Notes under the pieces: generated by a model
What the model saw: the letters and a program-made list of their open reading frames with translations, nothing else
Told to the model about the DNA's origin: nothing
The model's database searches: none
Part shown: positions 1-11,169 of the stretch, piece by piece
Numbering within the stretch: position 1 is the stretch's first letter
How the letters are laid out: every line of letters starts with the position of its first letter
Source: Vanessa cardui
Taxonomy: Eukaryota > Arthropoda > Insecta > Lepidoptera > Nymphalidae
Direction: 5' to 3'
Length of the DNA stretch: 64,000 nucleotides
Assembly (NCBI RefSeq): GCF_905220365.1
Contig: NC_061136.1
Coordinates: 568,001-632,000, forward strand
Made by a program: the position numbers and the translations under genes

Positions 1-31
1 ATGCAATTATTGATATGGAAGTATTACAAAA
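1..31 (+). CDS. possible 3' end of an ectodomain exon of the membrane-protein gene
   Basis: The first 31 bases end in AAAA followed by GTAAGT, a strong splice donor. Read so that the last two bases open a split codon, the frame is AIIDMEVLQ with no stop. It joins cleanly to the next exon (split Lys codon, then SLTKREV). The exon begins left of the window. The short length makes the call tentative, but donor, phase and open frame agree. Confidence 0.5.
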
Positions 32-114
32 GTAAGTAGTTTTTTTATTAATATAATTCTTGCGATCGATTATCTTATACAAACAACAAATATATAATTG
101 GGTTCTCATTACAG

Positions 115-318
115 ATCTTTAACAAAAAGAGAAGTGTTTCTGCGTCACAATCTAGCTGGCTTTAAGGTATTGGAAGTCGGAGACACGGCTATGGTTCAAG
201 CGAGAAGCGGTCAGATGTTGAGCACCATGGAAATAAGTGTGGTCGCTTTAGGATGTATCGTTTTTATTGGAGCCTGTACGACTGCCATCTGCATATTATG
301 TGTTAAGAAAACGAGAAG
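115..318 (+). CDS. transmembrane exon of a single-pass membrane protein, cadherin-superfamily candidate
   Basis: The exon follows a TTCTCATTACAG acceptor and ends at AGAAG|GTAAAT. It encodes about 68 residues: a juxtamembrane ectodomain stretch (TKREVFLRHNLAGFKVLEVG), a linker, then one hydrophobic helix of about 23 residues (ISVVALGCIVFIGACTTAICILC) stopped by KKTRR. That stop-transfer charge puts the C-terminus in the cytoplasm. The exon ends two bases into an Arg codon, the phase shared by every later exon of this gene. A single helix near the end of a long multi-exon gene, followed by a Ser/Arg/Asn-rich tail, fits insect cadherins of the Cad74A/86C/87A/99C type. No cadherin repeat is in view, so the family is inference. 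It could be another single-pass adhesion protein or receptor. Confidence 0.75.
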
Positions 319-557
319 GTAAATAAAAGGAAATACTCCTTTGAGATAGTAAAATAATAATTAGATATAGTTGGCTTTTGGCACAATAATTAAAAGTAAG
401 TTTGAATTTAAAACATGTTTACTCTCAGTTGATTATCATAAGAGTGTAAACGCGAAAATATTTGTTGATATGAATTACACTTAGGCGCTTATAAATAATT
501 AAGACCCTTTATAGAAATCTCCAAAAGGTAAGCGATTTTATTTCTTACACATTTCAG

Positions 558-606
558 ACATCATCACCATCACAAAAGAAAGCATGCACATCATTATTTC
601 AACTAG
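558..606 (+). CDS. candidate alternative terminal exon with a histidine-rich C-terminus
   Basis: An acceptor (cacatttcag) is followed by one base that completes the split Arg codon of the transmembrane exon. Fifteen codons then read HHHHHKRKHAHHYFN and stop at TAG (604-606). An AATAAA lies 60 bases beyond the stop. If used, the protein would end about 16 residues after the membrane helix with a tail holding eight histidines, instead of the long tail coded by 839-2,240. Phase, acceptor, stop and polyA signal agree, but the peptide is short and simple in composition, so chance is possible. No transcript evidence is available. Confidence 0.45.
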
Positions 607-665
607 ATACTAGAATTTTACGCAATAATTTATTAGTAATCTTAAAAATTTTGTCATTTCATTGA

Positions 666-671
666 AATAAA
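666..671 (+). terminator. AATAAA polyadenylation signal for the short isoform
   Basis: This is a canonical AATAAA hexamer 60 bases after the stop codon of the histidine-rich alternative exon, in AT-rich sequence. It would give a compact terminal exon of about 130 bases. AATAAA is common in DNA this AT-rich, so the support comes from its position. Confidence 0.35.
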
Positions 672-838
672 AATATTATAAAATTGATTAATGATTTTAT
701 TATTGTGTAAATATAAATGTCTCCTCGATTTTCTATTTCTGAATGCTTACTTCTATCCATATCTTCAATTTGACTCGTGAATTATTTTAATAACCCTTTG
801 CTTCTATTGACTGAATTCTTTTCTATCTTTCCTAACAG

Positions 839-1150
839 AAACCGCCACAAACCATTTTCCCAACAACGTCTTAACGCTTTCTCAACTGAGCACCTTACTA
901 AATACGGAGGTCTGTTTCCATCTGGAAACAATCAGTGTCAAGAACTCAACCAATCGTTCAGTGAAGCCGATTCGTACGTCGACGTTATAAATCAAAGTAC
1001 GCTGAAGAAAACGTGTCCCCATGGAAATGCCGTGGAAGAATTTGGGAAGGCCCATCAGAAATGTGTGAAAGGACAGTTTACAGATATTAATGGGAAGGAA
1101 AAGCATGAGCGAATGTGCATTAAATTTAATCAACGTTCTATGCAGAAAAG
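839..1150 (+). CDS. first cytoplasmic-tail exon of the membrane protein
   Basis: The exon runs from a pyrimidine-rich acceptor (tttcctaacag) to AAAAG|GTAAGG. It begins with one base that completes AG|A (Arg) and ends two bases into a codon, so it joins the exons on both sides without a frame break. It encodes about 104 hydrophilic residues with no membrane segment or known domain. Composition is polar, rich in Asn, Gln, Lys and His, with scattered Cys (KKTCPHGN, HQKCVKG, ERMCIKFN). The start of the exon is fixed by phase: the open frame extends further left but only into intron. Confidence 0.72.
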
Positions 1151-1420
1151 GTAAGGTCATACAATGTAAAAACCAAATAAATTTGCATACGATACTACTA
1201 TTATTGGTAGCAACATCTAAATTGTACATGTCTCCTATCACTTTACTATTCTATTCAATTAAAAATTATACAATATCACAAAAAGATCTGATAAAAATCA
1301 TTAATCAATAATATTAACTTCGGTCAATTCAATCAAACTTGAACAAACATCCATCATGTTCATACCCAAATACAATTATCTCACAAGAACAACAATTAAA
1401 CACACGTACATCGAACATAG

Positions 1421-1537
1421 GAAAGGTCAAGACACATCGATAACGTCAGTGAATTCCAGTGGCCAGGACTCCGGAATCGCCGAAGCGAGGTGTCCTTGTG
1501 GGCAGTCCACCACTCATACCTCGGAGGAGAGCAGCGG
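1421..1537 (+). CDS. second cytoplasmic-tail exon, Ser/Gly-rich
   Basis: The acceptor is tcgaacatag and the donor is AGCGG|GTATGG. The 39 codons include NSSGQDSGIAEARCPCGQST and TSEESSG. Density of Ser, Thr, Asp and Glu suggests a phosphorylated or scaffold-binding tail motif, which is inference. Phase is again two bases plus one at both ends, which is strong evidence that this is a true exon although it is only 117 bases. The CPC dicysteine could bind metal or be lipidated, but nothing shows this. Confidence 0.72.
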
Positions 1538-1741
1538 GTATGGATCTTATCAAATATTAAACTTTAGATAACAAGTTTAAGTAAATAGTAAAAAGATAAT
1601 CTTGTAGCAAAAGTTAGATACTTTAGTAAATAACCTAATTTGATTCGAATTGACTTCAAAACAGACAATTCAAATATAAATATTTCGAGTCGTCTATTTG
1701 TATTTTGTAGTAAACTTTCACATTGCTTTGTAAAATTACAG

Positions 1742-2240
1742 ATGTAGCTACGAAGACTCGTTAAAATCAAATAATAATCCGGATAGAAAATCCTTCCATG
1801 CTGATCAAGACACCAGATTTATTCGACGAGCATCGTTCAATCACCAGCCGTTAGATACTAGAAGATATAACCACCGACGTCAATCTTTCTCAGAAAATTT
1901 ACAAAGACATTTCCCATCTTTTGAAAGAATCGGTTCTGGTGGTAGAATATCTAGGCAGGTTTCTACACCAAATGTGAGTACACAACCATCATACTTCTTG
2001 AATGGTAAGAAAAACTATAGAAAAAAGGAAGTGGTCAATGAACCGATGGTCGATTATGACCATAGTGAAGTTGATGATGTCTTCGATACAAGATTAGACA
2101 GAAGATTGAGTGGTAAGAATAATAGAAAAGGAAGTTTCATGGATTTGGGGCAAACAGCAGTTTTCGTCGCGACTCCAGCCACTGCTGAAATAATAAGGAG
2201 GCAAGGGAGTGAAAGGATTATGTTCGCAAGACCTTTATAG
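1742..2240 (+). CDS. last coding exon, basic Ser-rich cytoplasmic C-terminus
   Basis: The acceptor (taaaattacag) ends at 1,741. The first base completes a Gly codon and 165 residues follow to TAG at 2,238-2,240. The sequence is basic and polar with repeated R-x-S type sites (RRASFNH, RRQSFSEN, RRLSGK, RKGSFMD), which are plausible basophilic-kinase sites. An acidic patch (DYDHSEVDDVFD) lies near the middle. The C-terminus is FARPL and is not a classical PDZ ligand. Across exons 115-318, 839-1,150, 1,421-1,537 and this one the joined tail is about 310 residues, long for a simple adhesion protein. No catalytic domain is visible. Confidence 0.78.
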
Positions 2241-2665
2241 CACTGAAAACAAATTGAATTTATTAATGATTTAATTTTTTATATCTGGATACGTACCTAC
2301 CGATGTAAATACATATTTAGTTTAATATGGTGTTATTAATAATGTAAATAATTTGTGATATATTAATTAGTTATGATAAATGTATTTATGTAAATAATTA
2401 TAAATTAATTCAATGTATATAATCATGAGGCTTTAGAAAGTTATATAAGAATTAGTATTGATTGTCTACATTTTGGTAATATTTCGTCCGATGATATATT
2501 ATTATATTTTGCAGTTGTGCCATTCGGAAATGCTTTTTATCATCGAGACATTACCATCTTCGTAGCTTAAATTATTCAATAGAGCCTTGTTTATGTCTTA
2601 AATGTAAATTAACTATAAGTGTAAAAGTAAACAATGTTATAACAATTAAAATCCGTTTTTGGTTC
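2241..2665 (+). other. 3' UTR of the membrane-protein gene (inferred)
   Basis: This is AT-rich sequence directly after the stop codon, free of recognisable repeats until family C begins at about 2,731. An ATTAAA variant signal lies near 2,645 and is the best candidate end. The boundary is inference. Confidence 0.4.
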
Positions 2666-2730
2666 TTATCTTATTCACAATTAATGAATTATTTATGAAA
2701 ATCTTTAAAAGGTAAAATAGCAAACACTTT

Positions 2731-2940
2731 ATTTTTTTTATAGAATAGGTTGGCGGACGAGCATATGGGCCACCTGATGGTAATTGGTCACCATCACCCA
2801 TAGATAAAGACGCTGTAAGAAATATTAACTAAAATGCTATGTCCCTGGTGCCTGTAATTACACTGGCTCAATCACCCTTCAAACCGGAACACAACAATAC
2901 TGCCTACTTTAGTTTAGCGGTAGAATATTTCATAAGGTAT
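2731..2940 (-). repeat. family C interspersed repeat, truncated copy
   Basis: Reading on the minus strand, the copy ends with CATATGCTCGTCCGCCAACC, a short ATA link and poly(A) (seen on + as a T run at 2,731). The same block recurs in the window in both orientations. The polyA end and 5' truncation show retrotransposition. The autonomous partner is not identified. Confidence 0.85.
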
Positions 2941-2984
2941 AATGGTAATACCATTTCGATCCCTTTTTATTTTAATTGCAATCT

Positions 2985-3130
2985 AAACTAGAAAAAATGA
3001 ACATCAGATATATTAAAAAAATTATCAAAATCGATCCACCCAGTAAAAAGTTATGAGGTAACAAACATAAAAAAAAAAAAATACAGACGAATTGATAACC
3101 TCCTCCTTTTTGAAGTCGGTTGAAAATGAT
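2985..3130 (+). repeat. interspersed repeat ending GAAGTCGGTTGAAAA
   Basis: The block carries an internal A run (3,068-3,080) between GAGGTAACAAACAT and GATAACCTCCTCCTTTTTGA. GAGGTAAC/GATAACCTC is an imperfect inverted pair flanking the A run. I recognise it as a frequent lepidopteran repeat, but only this copy is clear here. Confidence 0.6.
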
Positions 3131-3134
3131 ATGT

Positions 3135-5050
3135 ATCTGAATTATTCTTACATAAAATGCACAAGATGTTGTACAAGATTACGTAGAAATCTGATGAAAA
3201 TAGAGGTGCAAATTTTTCAATAAAATAATCAATTCAATATCAAAAGAATATTTTACTAGTATCCTGCACCTGATTCGAACTCGTGCAATTGATTATACCC
3301 TGTAGCACTCAGGAATAATGTAGCTTACTGTAAATACATATTTAGAATTGTATTATTCGTTCCGTATGTAACCCCTAACATACAAAGAAATTATTATACT
3401 CCTATGTAATGTTAGAGTAGAAAGAAGTCTTAAAAGAGTTATTAATTAATACGACCACCGGTTTAAAATGTTATTTCTAAGAAAAATAAGAGTAAATGTA
3501 GTAGCTATTTATTTCGCCAATTATATTATTCAATTAAATGAATATTTTGTTAATAGAACTGTGATGATGATATGAAAAAAAATATTGAAATAATTTTCAA
3601 AATGAGCAAACGAAAGACCGCAATTAGAAATAAATCATTTGTCACGAAGATTTTCCAGTCGATTTCTCCGATGTCGATAGCCAAATAGAGACTAAAGTAA
3701 ACATTTGCGAATAAATAGAGCAATTGAGGAGATGTGACTGAGTTATTGCGTAACATAAATAACAGTTATAGGACACTGTTCCATGTGTTTGTTCAACGCT
3801 AACAATATGAGTCGCGTATGATTGTGGTGACCATGATTCTGGGATTTTATGTAGATTTTCTCAAATTAAATTAAATCAATTTAGGCGTTGACAATGTAGA
3901 AATATTTTCGACGACGTGAAGGACGAAAAAGAATAATAAATAAACATGGTGGTTGCTCCGATAAAGGTAGCAGAAATATATATTTTTGCATCAAAGATTT
4001 ACATATGACAAATAATTTAGTAAATTAACGCATTAAATGAAATTATATTCTCTAATACATAGTGTAAGTTCCGCTGATATGTCCGAAATAAAGATACTTA
4101 CTGAATACTGTATACTATGAACACAAATCAAATTAGACACGGCTTTTATTTATAGAATCCATTCACTATTGTTCATCATTCATTATCACATAATTATTGA
4201 CGTAGATTAGTATGAGCGACGCTTGTGCTTATGACATGTCTTTTCGTGCGTAAGATTGACTGATATGAGAATAAAGACAGCAAACAATTTTAAAATAGAA
4301 CATATGTGTTAATAAAAACTGATAATTTAAAGTGTTGGAATGCGCTTTCTGGAAATATTTAGATCTGTGGCTCTAACGGGACCAATATTACCGTAAGGAA
4401 TTAAACTGTCATATTTGTAGATTTAAATACTTTAACAAAATTAACAAGACAGTGAAAACTTCACCTTATCTATATATCATAGAGTATTTATTTGTTAATT
4501 GATGCTTAAATTTGTCCAAATTTCTGAGGAGGAAGTAACTCGTGTATTGGCCATAACATGTTACAAACGGTTTCAGGATTTTCTGAAGGTTGGTATCCCT
4601 ACGTCATTGATGCGGGCACAACGTCGAGTCAACGAACCTTTAACTACGTCACTACTGAAATTACAATTTGCTTCTAGATACCCACTCCTTGTTTAATTTA
4701 TTTGCCCCTCTGTTTATCCGTTTTACGGAGGCTTTATAATCCTATAAAAATATTTTCTATTTTTAAAATAGTAAACAGAATCTGGCAACCGTTGAAAGGG
4801 TTCATAAGCAGCAAAATAATATACAACTAGTATTAATATGATTTGAGGGTATATTATTATATTTCGGATCAAGCTTAATGCGTGTAGGATAGTTTTTCCG
4901 AGGTCCTCTTAAAGTCAAAAGTTTAACCAACCTTAATGTTGTTATTTCTATAATTAAATAAAACATGCATTTGGGTTTGGAAAATCAACTGATAAGGGTA
5001 GGGACTATATATAGCTGATCTAACTTTATATTTTAAGGACACTGTTGTTT
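3135..5050. other. no gene recognised; mostly unique AT-rich sequence
   Basis: Open frames here are short and lack known domains. The segment near 3,255-3,320 reads on the minus strand like a worn tRNA-type B box (GAGTTCGAATC) and may be a very old SINE head. A 65-codon frame at 4,499-4,696 has no recognisable family and is not supported as a gene. Confidence 0.5.
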
Positions 5051-5054
5051 TATT

Positions 5055-5190
5055 GGTTGGAACAGCAAATTTGCCCCTTGATGGTATGCCGTCACCACAA
5101 TCTAATAACATTGGCGCTGAAAGAAATATTCACCAATTACATACATCACCAATGCACCACCAATCTTGGAAGGTTACACTAGTTCACAGA
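5055..5190 (-). repeat. family C, old diverged copy
   Basis: The order of landmarks (GCCCCTTGATGG, GCCGTCACCA, GCTGAAAGAAATATT, CACCAATCTTGG) matches family C on the minus strand with heavy substitution and no polyA end. Confidence 0.5.
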
Positions 5191-5436
5191 GATATAGTAA
5201 AATAACTCAAACTTTTGTTATTACATGTCAATGTCCCGCAAAACTTCGTTTTATTCATAATATTTTAGGAATTTCGAAACCAACTATTTTTTTTAATAAA
5301 ACAAACTATTTTTTTTTCTTAAGTAGCCATAGTGCCGCTATTTAATCAGCCAGTGACATTCTGTCGCTCTTTAATATTAAATCTTTGTCAATTTGCAACA
5401 ATTGAGTAAATTATAATCAATAATCCTCTTTATTAG

Positions 5437-6092
5437 TGTTCCGTAGTCTACTAAGAATCCTTATAGTTTCGTCGTATCTGTCCGTCTATCCGTCTGTCTG
5501 TCCGTCTCTCTGTCCTAGCTCGTTCTCCGCCGTTTCTGCACCGATTGCCACGAAAAATGGTGGAGAGATGTATACTGATAATCCAAAAATTGATTTTTAA
5601 AATTATCGAAAAATGATATTTTTTACCGCCCCTCCCATACAACGAAAAGATAATTCGAAAAAAAATCGACTTACTCCATCGTGTGGGGTAGCGTTTAAAA
5701 GGTATCTTTAAATACAACAAAAATTGCCTTGAAACCATGTGGATCAAACCCCCCAGTCTCTAGATATACTAATACAAGGTTAAAATTAGAGCGCCCCCCC
5801 CCCCTCTTAACTTTTGAAATACTATTACAATTAAGTATTTTAAGACTCTGTATTAAACGTGGTTATTTTTATACAACTCGACCAACTTATGACGTGCAGT
5901 TGCCCTAACTAAATGGTAATGTACGGAAATAACTACCTACAAACTATGAAAATAAGTAGGAATGTTACATACCTACGTACAGAAGTGGGCCAGGGTAGAA
6001 ATAGAGATTGCTAAATATCCATCTTGTGGCTCATCTTATGACTACGGAACCCTTTCGTGTGCGTCTCCGACACGCTCTTGGCCGGTTTTTTT
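5437..6092 (+). repeat. long repeat bounded by TGTTCCGTAG ... CTACGGAACC
   Basis: The left edge TGTTCCGTAGTC is partly complementary to ACTACGGAACC near the right end (6,041-6,053), followed by a short tail ending TTGGCCGGTTTTTTTT. Inside are a TCTG/TCCG-rich tract, a C run (5,795-5,807) and ATCGTGTGGGGTAGCG. A second, internally deleted copy lies at 50,930-51,271 in the same orientation. The terminal inverted sequences suggest a non-autonomous DNA element, but there is no coding sequence to name a superfamily. Confidence 0.65.
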
Positions 6093-6597
6093 TCTGCACA
6101 TCTATGGCTTGAGCTCTTCAAGAAACATAACTGATTTTCTATGTGCAGCTATCGTATAATCACTGAGACAAAAATCAGCGTTAATATATAAAATCATTAA
6201 AATAAGGAAATCATGAGTCAAAGCTGTTTGTTTCCCCGAGCATCATAAAATCGTCATAAACCCAAAAAACTTGCCATAAATTACCGACGGGGCGGACCGT
6301 TGCATTATTGACCATTAATTTTAGCGTCTCTTAACCAACTGTTTACGATCATACACTTATTGTATGATATGACCACTTTAGCACTCATCAATATTTCCCA
6401 TTCATGTGTTTCATAAAAATATACTTACTTCAATTTATCACTACATACAATAAAACAAAATCGCTTCTTGCTGTCTGGCTCTATGTTCGTTATGATATTT
6501 AAAACAACGCGATGCGATGCGGTTCATAATGAACGAGTCATCGCATACATTTATAATTATAAGCCAATATTTTAATTTAATTTAGCTAATACAGCAT

Positions 6598-6901
6598 GAG
6601 CTGAGATGGCCCAGTGGTTAGAACGCGTGCATCTTAACCGATGATTTCGGGTTCAAGCCCAGGCAAGTACCACTATGTATATGTGCTTAATTTGTGTTTA
6701 TAATTCATCTCGTTCTCGTGGTGAAGGAAAACATCGTGAGGAAACCTGCATGTGTCTAATTTCATCGGAATTCTGCCACACGTGCATTCCACTAACCCGC
6801 ATTTGAACAGCGTGGTGGAATATGTTCCAAACCCTCCTCTTAATGGAAGAGGAGGCCTTAGCCCAGCAGTGGGTAATTTACAGGCTGTTACGTTTTACTT
6901 T
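6598..6901 (+). repeat. SINE-A copy 1, full length
   Basis: The tRNA-like head has a pol III A box (TGGCCCAGTGG) and B box (GGTTCAAGCCC). The body follows, with GGTGGAATATGTTCCAAACC and the conserved 3' block GGCCTTAGCCCAGCAGTGGG. The tail is CAGGCTGTTAC rather than poly(A). Confidence 0.92.
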
Positions 6902-8590
6902 CACAGTACAGCGTTGTCATACAAAACGTCATGAAAGCATTCTTGGTAAACGCAATAAATCAGCGTATATTCAGCACTCGACGGGTTTGGTTATTTTAGC
7001 CCTCTCCGGAGTTACCACCCCTTAACTGGCATTATTAACTTTTCTTCTCAGCTTAGCTTATTGTAGGAATCAACCCTTACACATAATATAGTAGAGAAAC
7101 AATGATAATTTTATAGGTTACTAAGGTGATAGGCGATTTTTAAATATACAGCTTATTTGATTTTAATGACACAAAATAATATAAAACACCCTTTAAAATC
7201 GGTTATGTGTATTTATACGATTTCTTAAATTACTTAGAAGGAAATTAAAATGTATAAGACTTTAAACATTTTCGTGTATGTGTAATGTAGGATTATAGTA
7301 TTTTAATATAATAAGTTATATTTGTTGAAAAATTAAATTAAAGGAAATTAAATGTGTGTATAAAATAAAAGTGAAGCTATGAGAATATTAGTGACTGAAA
7401 ACTTTAACGGTATAATATGACTTAGTATAAAAATATTATATTATACGAAAAGTAAAAAGAAATATGCTTGCCCAATATGTACGTCAAAAAATATCGTTCT
7501 GTATCAAACCGCATATATTTCCTGTAAACTTAATTATACTCCCCTTAATTATTCTTCCTATTATGTCAACACGGAGGAAATAACTTCAGCATAACGAAAT
7601 AACCACGTTTTCAATCTAAAGTTGTATTTATTTGAAAGTTCGATGAACCAAAATGGATATCTTCGACGCAAAGTTTGAGGAACTGTGGTTCAATGAATTC
7701 ATTGAAAGAGTAAATTGTAAATTGAATTTTAAATAAATATTGTAATGATATTGAATGTATATTCAATGTTGATGTCTTTTATTTAATATCGAGTTCCTAG
7801 CTTTAATGTAAAATAAGAGCCTGTAAAAGATCAGATGGGTTAACTTGTGTCGCGTTTTTGAGGGGTACCTATCTGCTAAGCTGTCAATTGGTAAATACAT
7901 GTGGTACGTTTTTGTCCACGGTATGTTCTGAAGATGTTTCCTTTCATCCGAGATAAATTGTAGACGGAAATAAATTATTGAGAAATTAGGACTTATCCGG
8001 GTTTCAATTCAGAATCGTCAGTAAAAAATAATCATAGCACGTTGTAAGTGGAATCTGTTTTCTATAAGATTCGCTGTCCAATATTTTCATTTAAACTTTA
8101 ACGGAATATTTTTTTGAATAAAGAACGATTTCAAAAAAAATATCGTATTATATGATCTTCAAAATTACAAGAAATAAAAAAGTGAACATCCTTTATAAAT
8201 TAGCTCTTATCCTTTTATTTCTAGCAAATAAATTTCAAAAAGAGAACGAATATTCCGAAAACAGTACAAGAAGCGTAAATTTACGTAAGTGCTCCATGAA
8301 AATTACATAAAAATCTACAAAGCAAAAGTGAAATTCGAAATACAAATTACCATCACAGGAAAACGCTTTAAAGGTCAATAACCCTCGGTTATGATACGAA
8401 GATACATTGACGTCTCGATGCAAACAAGACGTATAATATAATAATCTGTTGAAGGCATTTTCTAATAGTAGTTCTTTTTGTCTGTGTTTGTACGCTGATT
8501 ATCAAGCATAAGGTTATTTGCATATTTTTATACAGTGTAGACAATTCCATTATTTTAGTATTGGAACATGATAATACACTCAAACTCAAA
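6902..8590. other. no gene recognised; unique AT-rich sequence
   Basis: No exon with paired splice sites and no clear repeat was found. The stretch 7,085-7,130 resembles the internal part of the Helitron-like repeat at 27,350-27,581, but it is too short to place. Confidence 0.45.
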
Positions 8591-8690
8591 ATACTTTACA
8601 CTTACTTATAGTCAAATCAAACACTATGTTTCGGAAAAGAAAATACACAGAAAAGAACCGGCGGAAGAAACTCAGAGGTTCTATTTGTGA
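8590..8690 (-). repeat. LINE 3' UTR fragment
   Basis: On the minus strand the sequence reads GAGTTTCTTCCGCCGGTTCTT then CTTTTCCGAAAC. This is the same landmark order (GTTTCTTGCCGGTTCTTCTC, CTTTCCGAACCGG) as the 3' UTR of the LINE at 48,597-50,730 and the tail at 31,645-31,940. Confidence 0.55.
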
Positions 8691-9531
8691 AATTTATTAT
8701 TTACATATATTGATTATTAATAATATTTTTATTCAGTCAGGAGGTGACCGTTTTATTCCCAACGTGTGCTATCAATCATAAACTCACTAATTGTGTAGTA
8801 ACCTTTCGCGTATAAGTGTTCTTTAACATATTTTTTGATTTGGCAACGACAGCGTTATGAATACTTTCTGAAGTTCTGTTGGAGAATCGTATACATTGCC
8901 CTAGAAAAAAGCTACTAACTCAATGCAGTCGAGTAACAGCACATAGTTATAGTCGTTATGGTTCTTTAAATAGACAAGCAGTAAATCACCAATCAATGGT
9001 TTCTCGTGTTCTATATAAAGTACTTAATATTTACAAAAACACTAAGTGCTAATAGGGATTCTAGTACATCGGAAGTGAAAGTAAGTGGAGCATTAAAGTA
9101 GCAGGAACATAAGTTCACGCACGATTTGTGGTGCGAGTTATCGTTTAGAATAGATGCCGTATTGAAAGACCGGGTACTTGTGATTGGATAAGACCTTTTG
9201 TAAGGCTTTTGTATACCCATACTCTGCTCAGTAGAGTCATCATTTCTGCTACAGGACCAGCGATATTCCAGGCCTAAAACACAGTTCATAATCCTCAAAC
9301 CGGAAACAAAAGTAAAAGGTCTCGTACTTCTAGTATTTATGCGGTAATTCCAATTTTAACGTAAAGATAATTAATTGTATTCATATCTTTGTAATTATAT
9401 TAATACCTGTTTTACCCACGCATATCCCCAGCCATAACTCTTTGTGTCTTTTTCCCTTATTGTTTGCTTTCCAAGCAATTGCTGTTAGGTGCTGGTATAA
9501 AAAGCTTGAAAAAGGTTCAAATCTCTATCAT

Positions 9532-9634
9532 CATCATCAACAGCCTGTAAATTCCCACTGCTGGGCTAAAGGCCTCCTTTCCCTTTGAGGAGAAGGTTTG
9601 GAACATATTCCACCACTCTCCAATGTGGGTTGGT
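9532..9634 (-). repeat. SINE-A copy, 3' part only
   Basis: The minus-strand copy contains only the terminal ~100 bases (CAGCAGTGGGAATTTACAGGCTG and a TGATGATGA tail). It is 5' truncated as expected for target-primed reverse transcription. A Helitron end starts 13 bases further right. Confidence 0.8.
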
Positions 9635-9646
9635 GCTCTATATATT

Positions 9647-9853
9647 TCTATATTATTTTAATATTATAAATGAGAAAGTAACTCTGTCTGTCTGTCTGTC
9701 TGTAGCTCTTTCACGACCAAACCACTGAACCGAATTTGATGAAATTTAGTATGAAGCAAACTTGAACTCTATGAAAGGACATAGGTTACTTTTTTTGTCC
9801 GACACATGACAACCAACACCGTAATCACAAGCGAAGCCGCTGTCAATCACTAG
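9647..9853 (+). mobile_element. short non-autonomous Helitron
   Basis: The copy begins with TC (TCTATATTATTTTAATATTATAA) and then a run of TCTG units. It ends in a small GC hairpin (GCGAAGCCGC) followed by CTAG and a T. TC...CTRR termini, a 3' hairpin and no inverted repeats are the Helitron signature. At 207 bp it has no coding capacity. Confidence 0.7.
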
Positions 9854-10205
9854 TATAAATACATTTTTAGTAAAAATATTTTATTTCCAATCGAAGACTA
9901 AAGAAAGCGAGTTGAAATGATTCGACCCATAAAACCATTGAATGTTCGAAACACAAACAGGATGCTCTGATTAATCAAGCTCTTGAATTTATAACGAGGA
10001 TCGGGCATTGACTCATAAACAAGAGGAAGATAAAAGGTATCTGACCGTTTTAAAATATAAGACATGATTTTATGGAATCTGTTAATTGTAAGCATGAAAA
10101 ACAATTAATTTAATATACACTGTAATATTAACAGCTATATAACTGAAGACTTCTAATACTTTAATTTAGCAACAACAATCATGCATTTTTGTTTAACTGA
10201 TTTTC

Positions 10206-10490
10206 GAGCTGAGATGGCCAAGTGGTTAGAACGCGAGCATCTTAACCGATAATTTCAGGTTCAAACCCAGGCAAGCACTATTATATATATGGGCTTAATT
10301 TGTGTTTATAATTCATCTTGTGCTTGGCGGTGAAGGAAAACTGCATGTGTCCAATTCCATCGAAATTCTGCCACATGTGCATTCCACCAACACGCATTGG
10401 AAAAGCGTGGTGGAATTTATTCCAAAATGATCCCTAATGAGAAAGAAGGCCTCAGCCCGGCAGTGGGAAACTTACGGGTTGTTACTGTAC
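10206..10490 (+). repeat. SINE-A copy 2
   Basis: The A box is present with one change (TGGCCAAGTGG), the B box is GGTTCAAACCC, and the body is continuous to CAGCCCGGCAGTGGG. A short deletion removes the AACATCGTGAGG segment. Confidence 0.9.
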
Positions 10491-11169
10491 TATGCATTGA
10501 TTTAAACTAGGTATATAAAAACGTTTATATCTTTGAAAAGAGACCAAGATATTTTCCATATACAAATACTTTGCTTATAAGGCCATATATCCTCAGAGGT
10601 TCAAATCCCGAGATAGACAGGGGTGCGTGCTGCAATTACAATCTGTCAAAACAGTTGTTTAATAAAGTATCATACCGGTTATATCTGGTTATAGCCGGTC
10701 GTAACCAGTACGTTACTGGTTTTAAACATTCGAATAAAATATCCTTTACATTTCCCTGTACTTTGTTCAATATTAAATGACCAATCACTTTTTTCATTTT
10801 GGCAGCAAATAAAGCGCTCGAGTAGTAATTAGCCCCTTTTGATTTTTTACTACAAAGGCTTGCTTGAGGCATCTAAAAAATGAGAAATCAATTTGAACGC
10901 AGAGCGGTCGTTAACACCGACGTGCGAACTCAGCGTGACAGTGATAAGACCGTCTATTGTTGAATTTTCAACTTTTACATTAATGGAAGGTCTTTTTCTG
11001 AACTTTTATTGGGTTGGGGATGTTTTTATTCTATATTATTGTATCATTATTTTAAAAATATTTCATGAACAAACTTACTATATAAGTAAGTGTATATAGA
11101 GATACACTTTATAGCGTGTTATATAAATTATAAAAAAACATAAAACTAGTAATAATTATATTGTTTTCG

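Noticed and set aside
4499..4696. 65-codon frame (QISEEEVTRVLAITCYKRF)
   Set aside because: It looks protein-like in parts, but no family was recognised and no splice sites fit. It may be an old transposon scrap.
6600..6672. tRNA-like sequence with A and B boxes (also in many SINE copies)
   Set aside because: It is the head of SINE-A. The acceptor stem does not close, and the same sequence recurs with a common SINE body.
9011..9298. 95-codon minus-strand frame in unique sequence
   Set aside because: It has no splice context, no known motif and unremarkable composition. Frames of this length are expected by chance in 64 kb.
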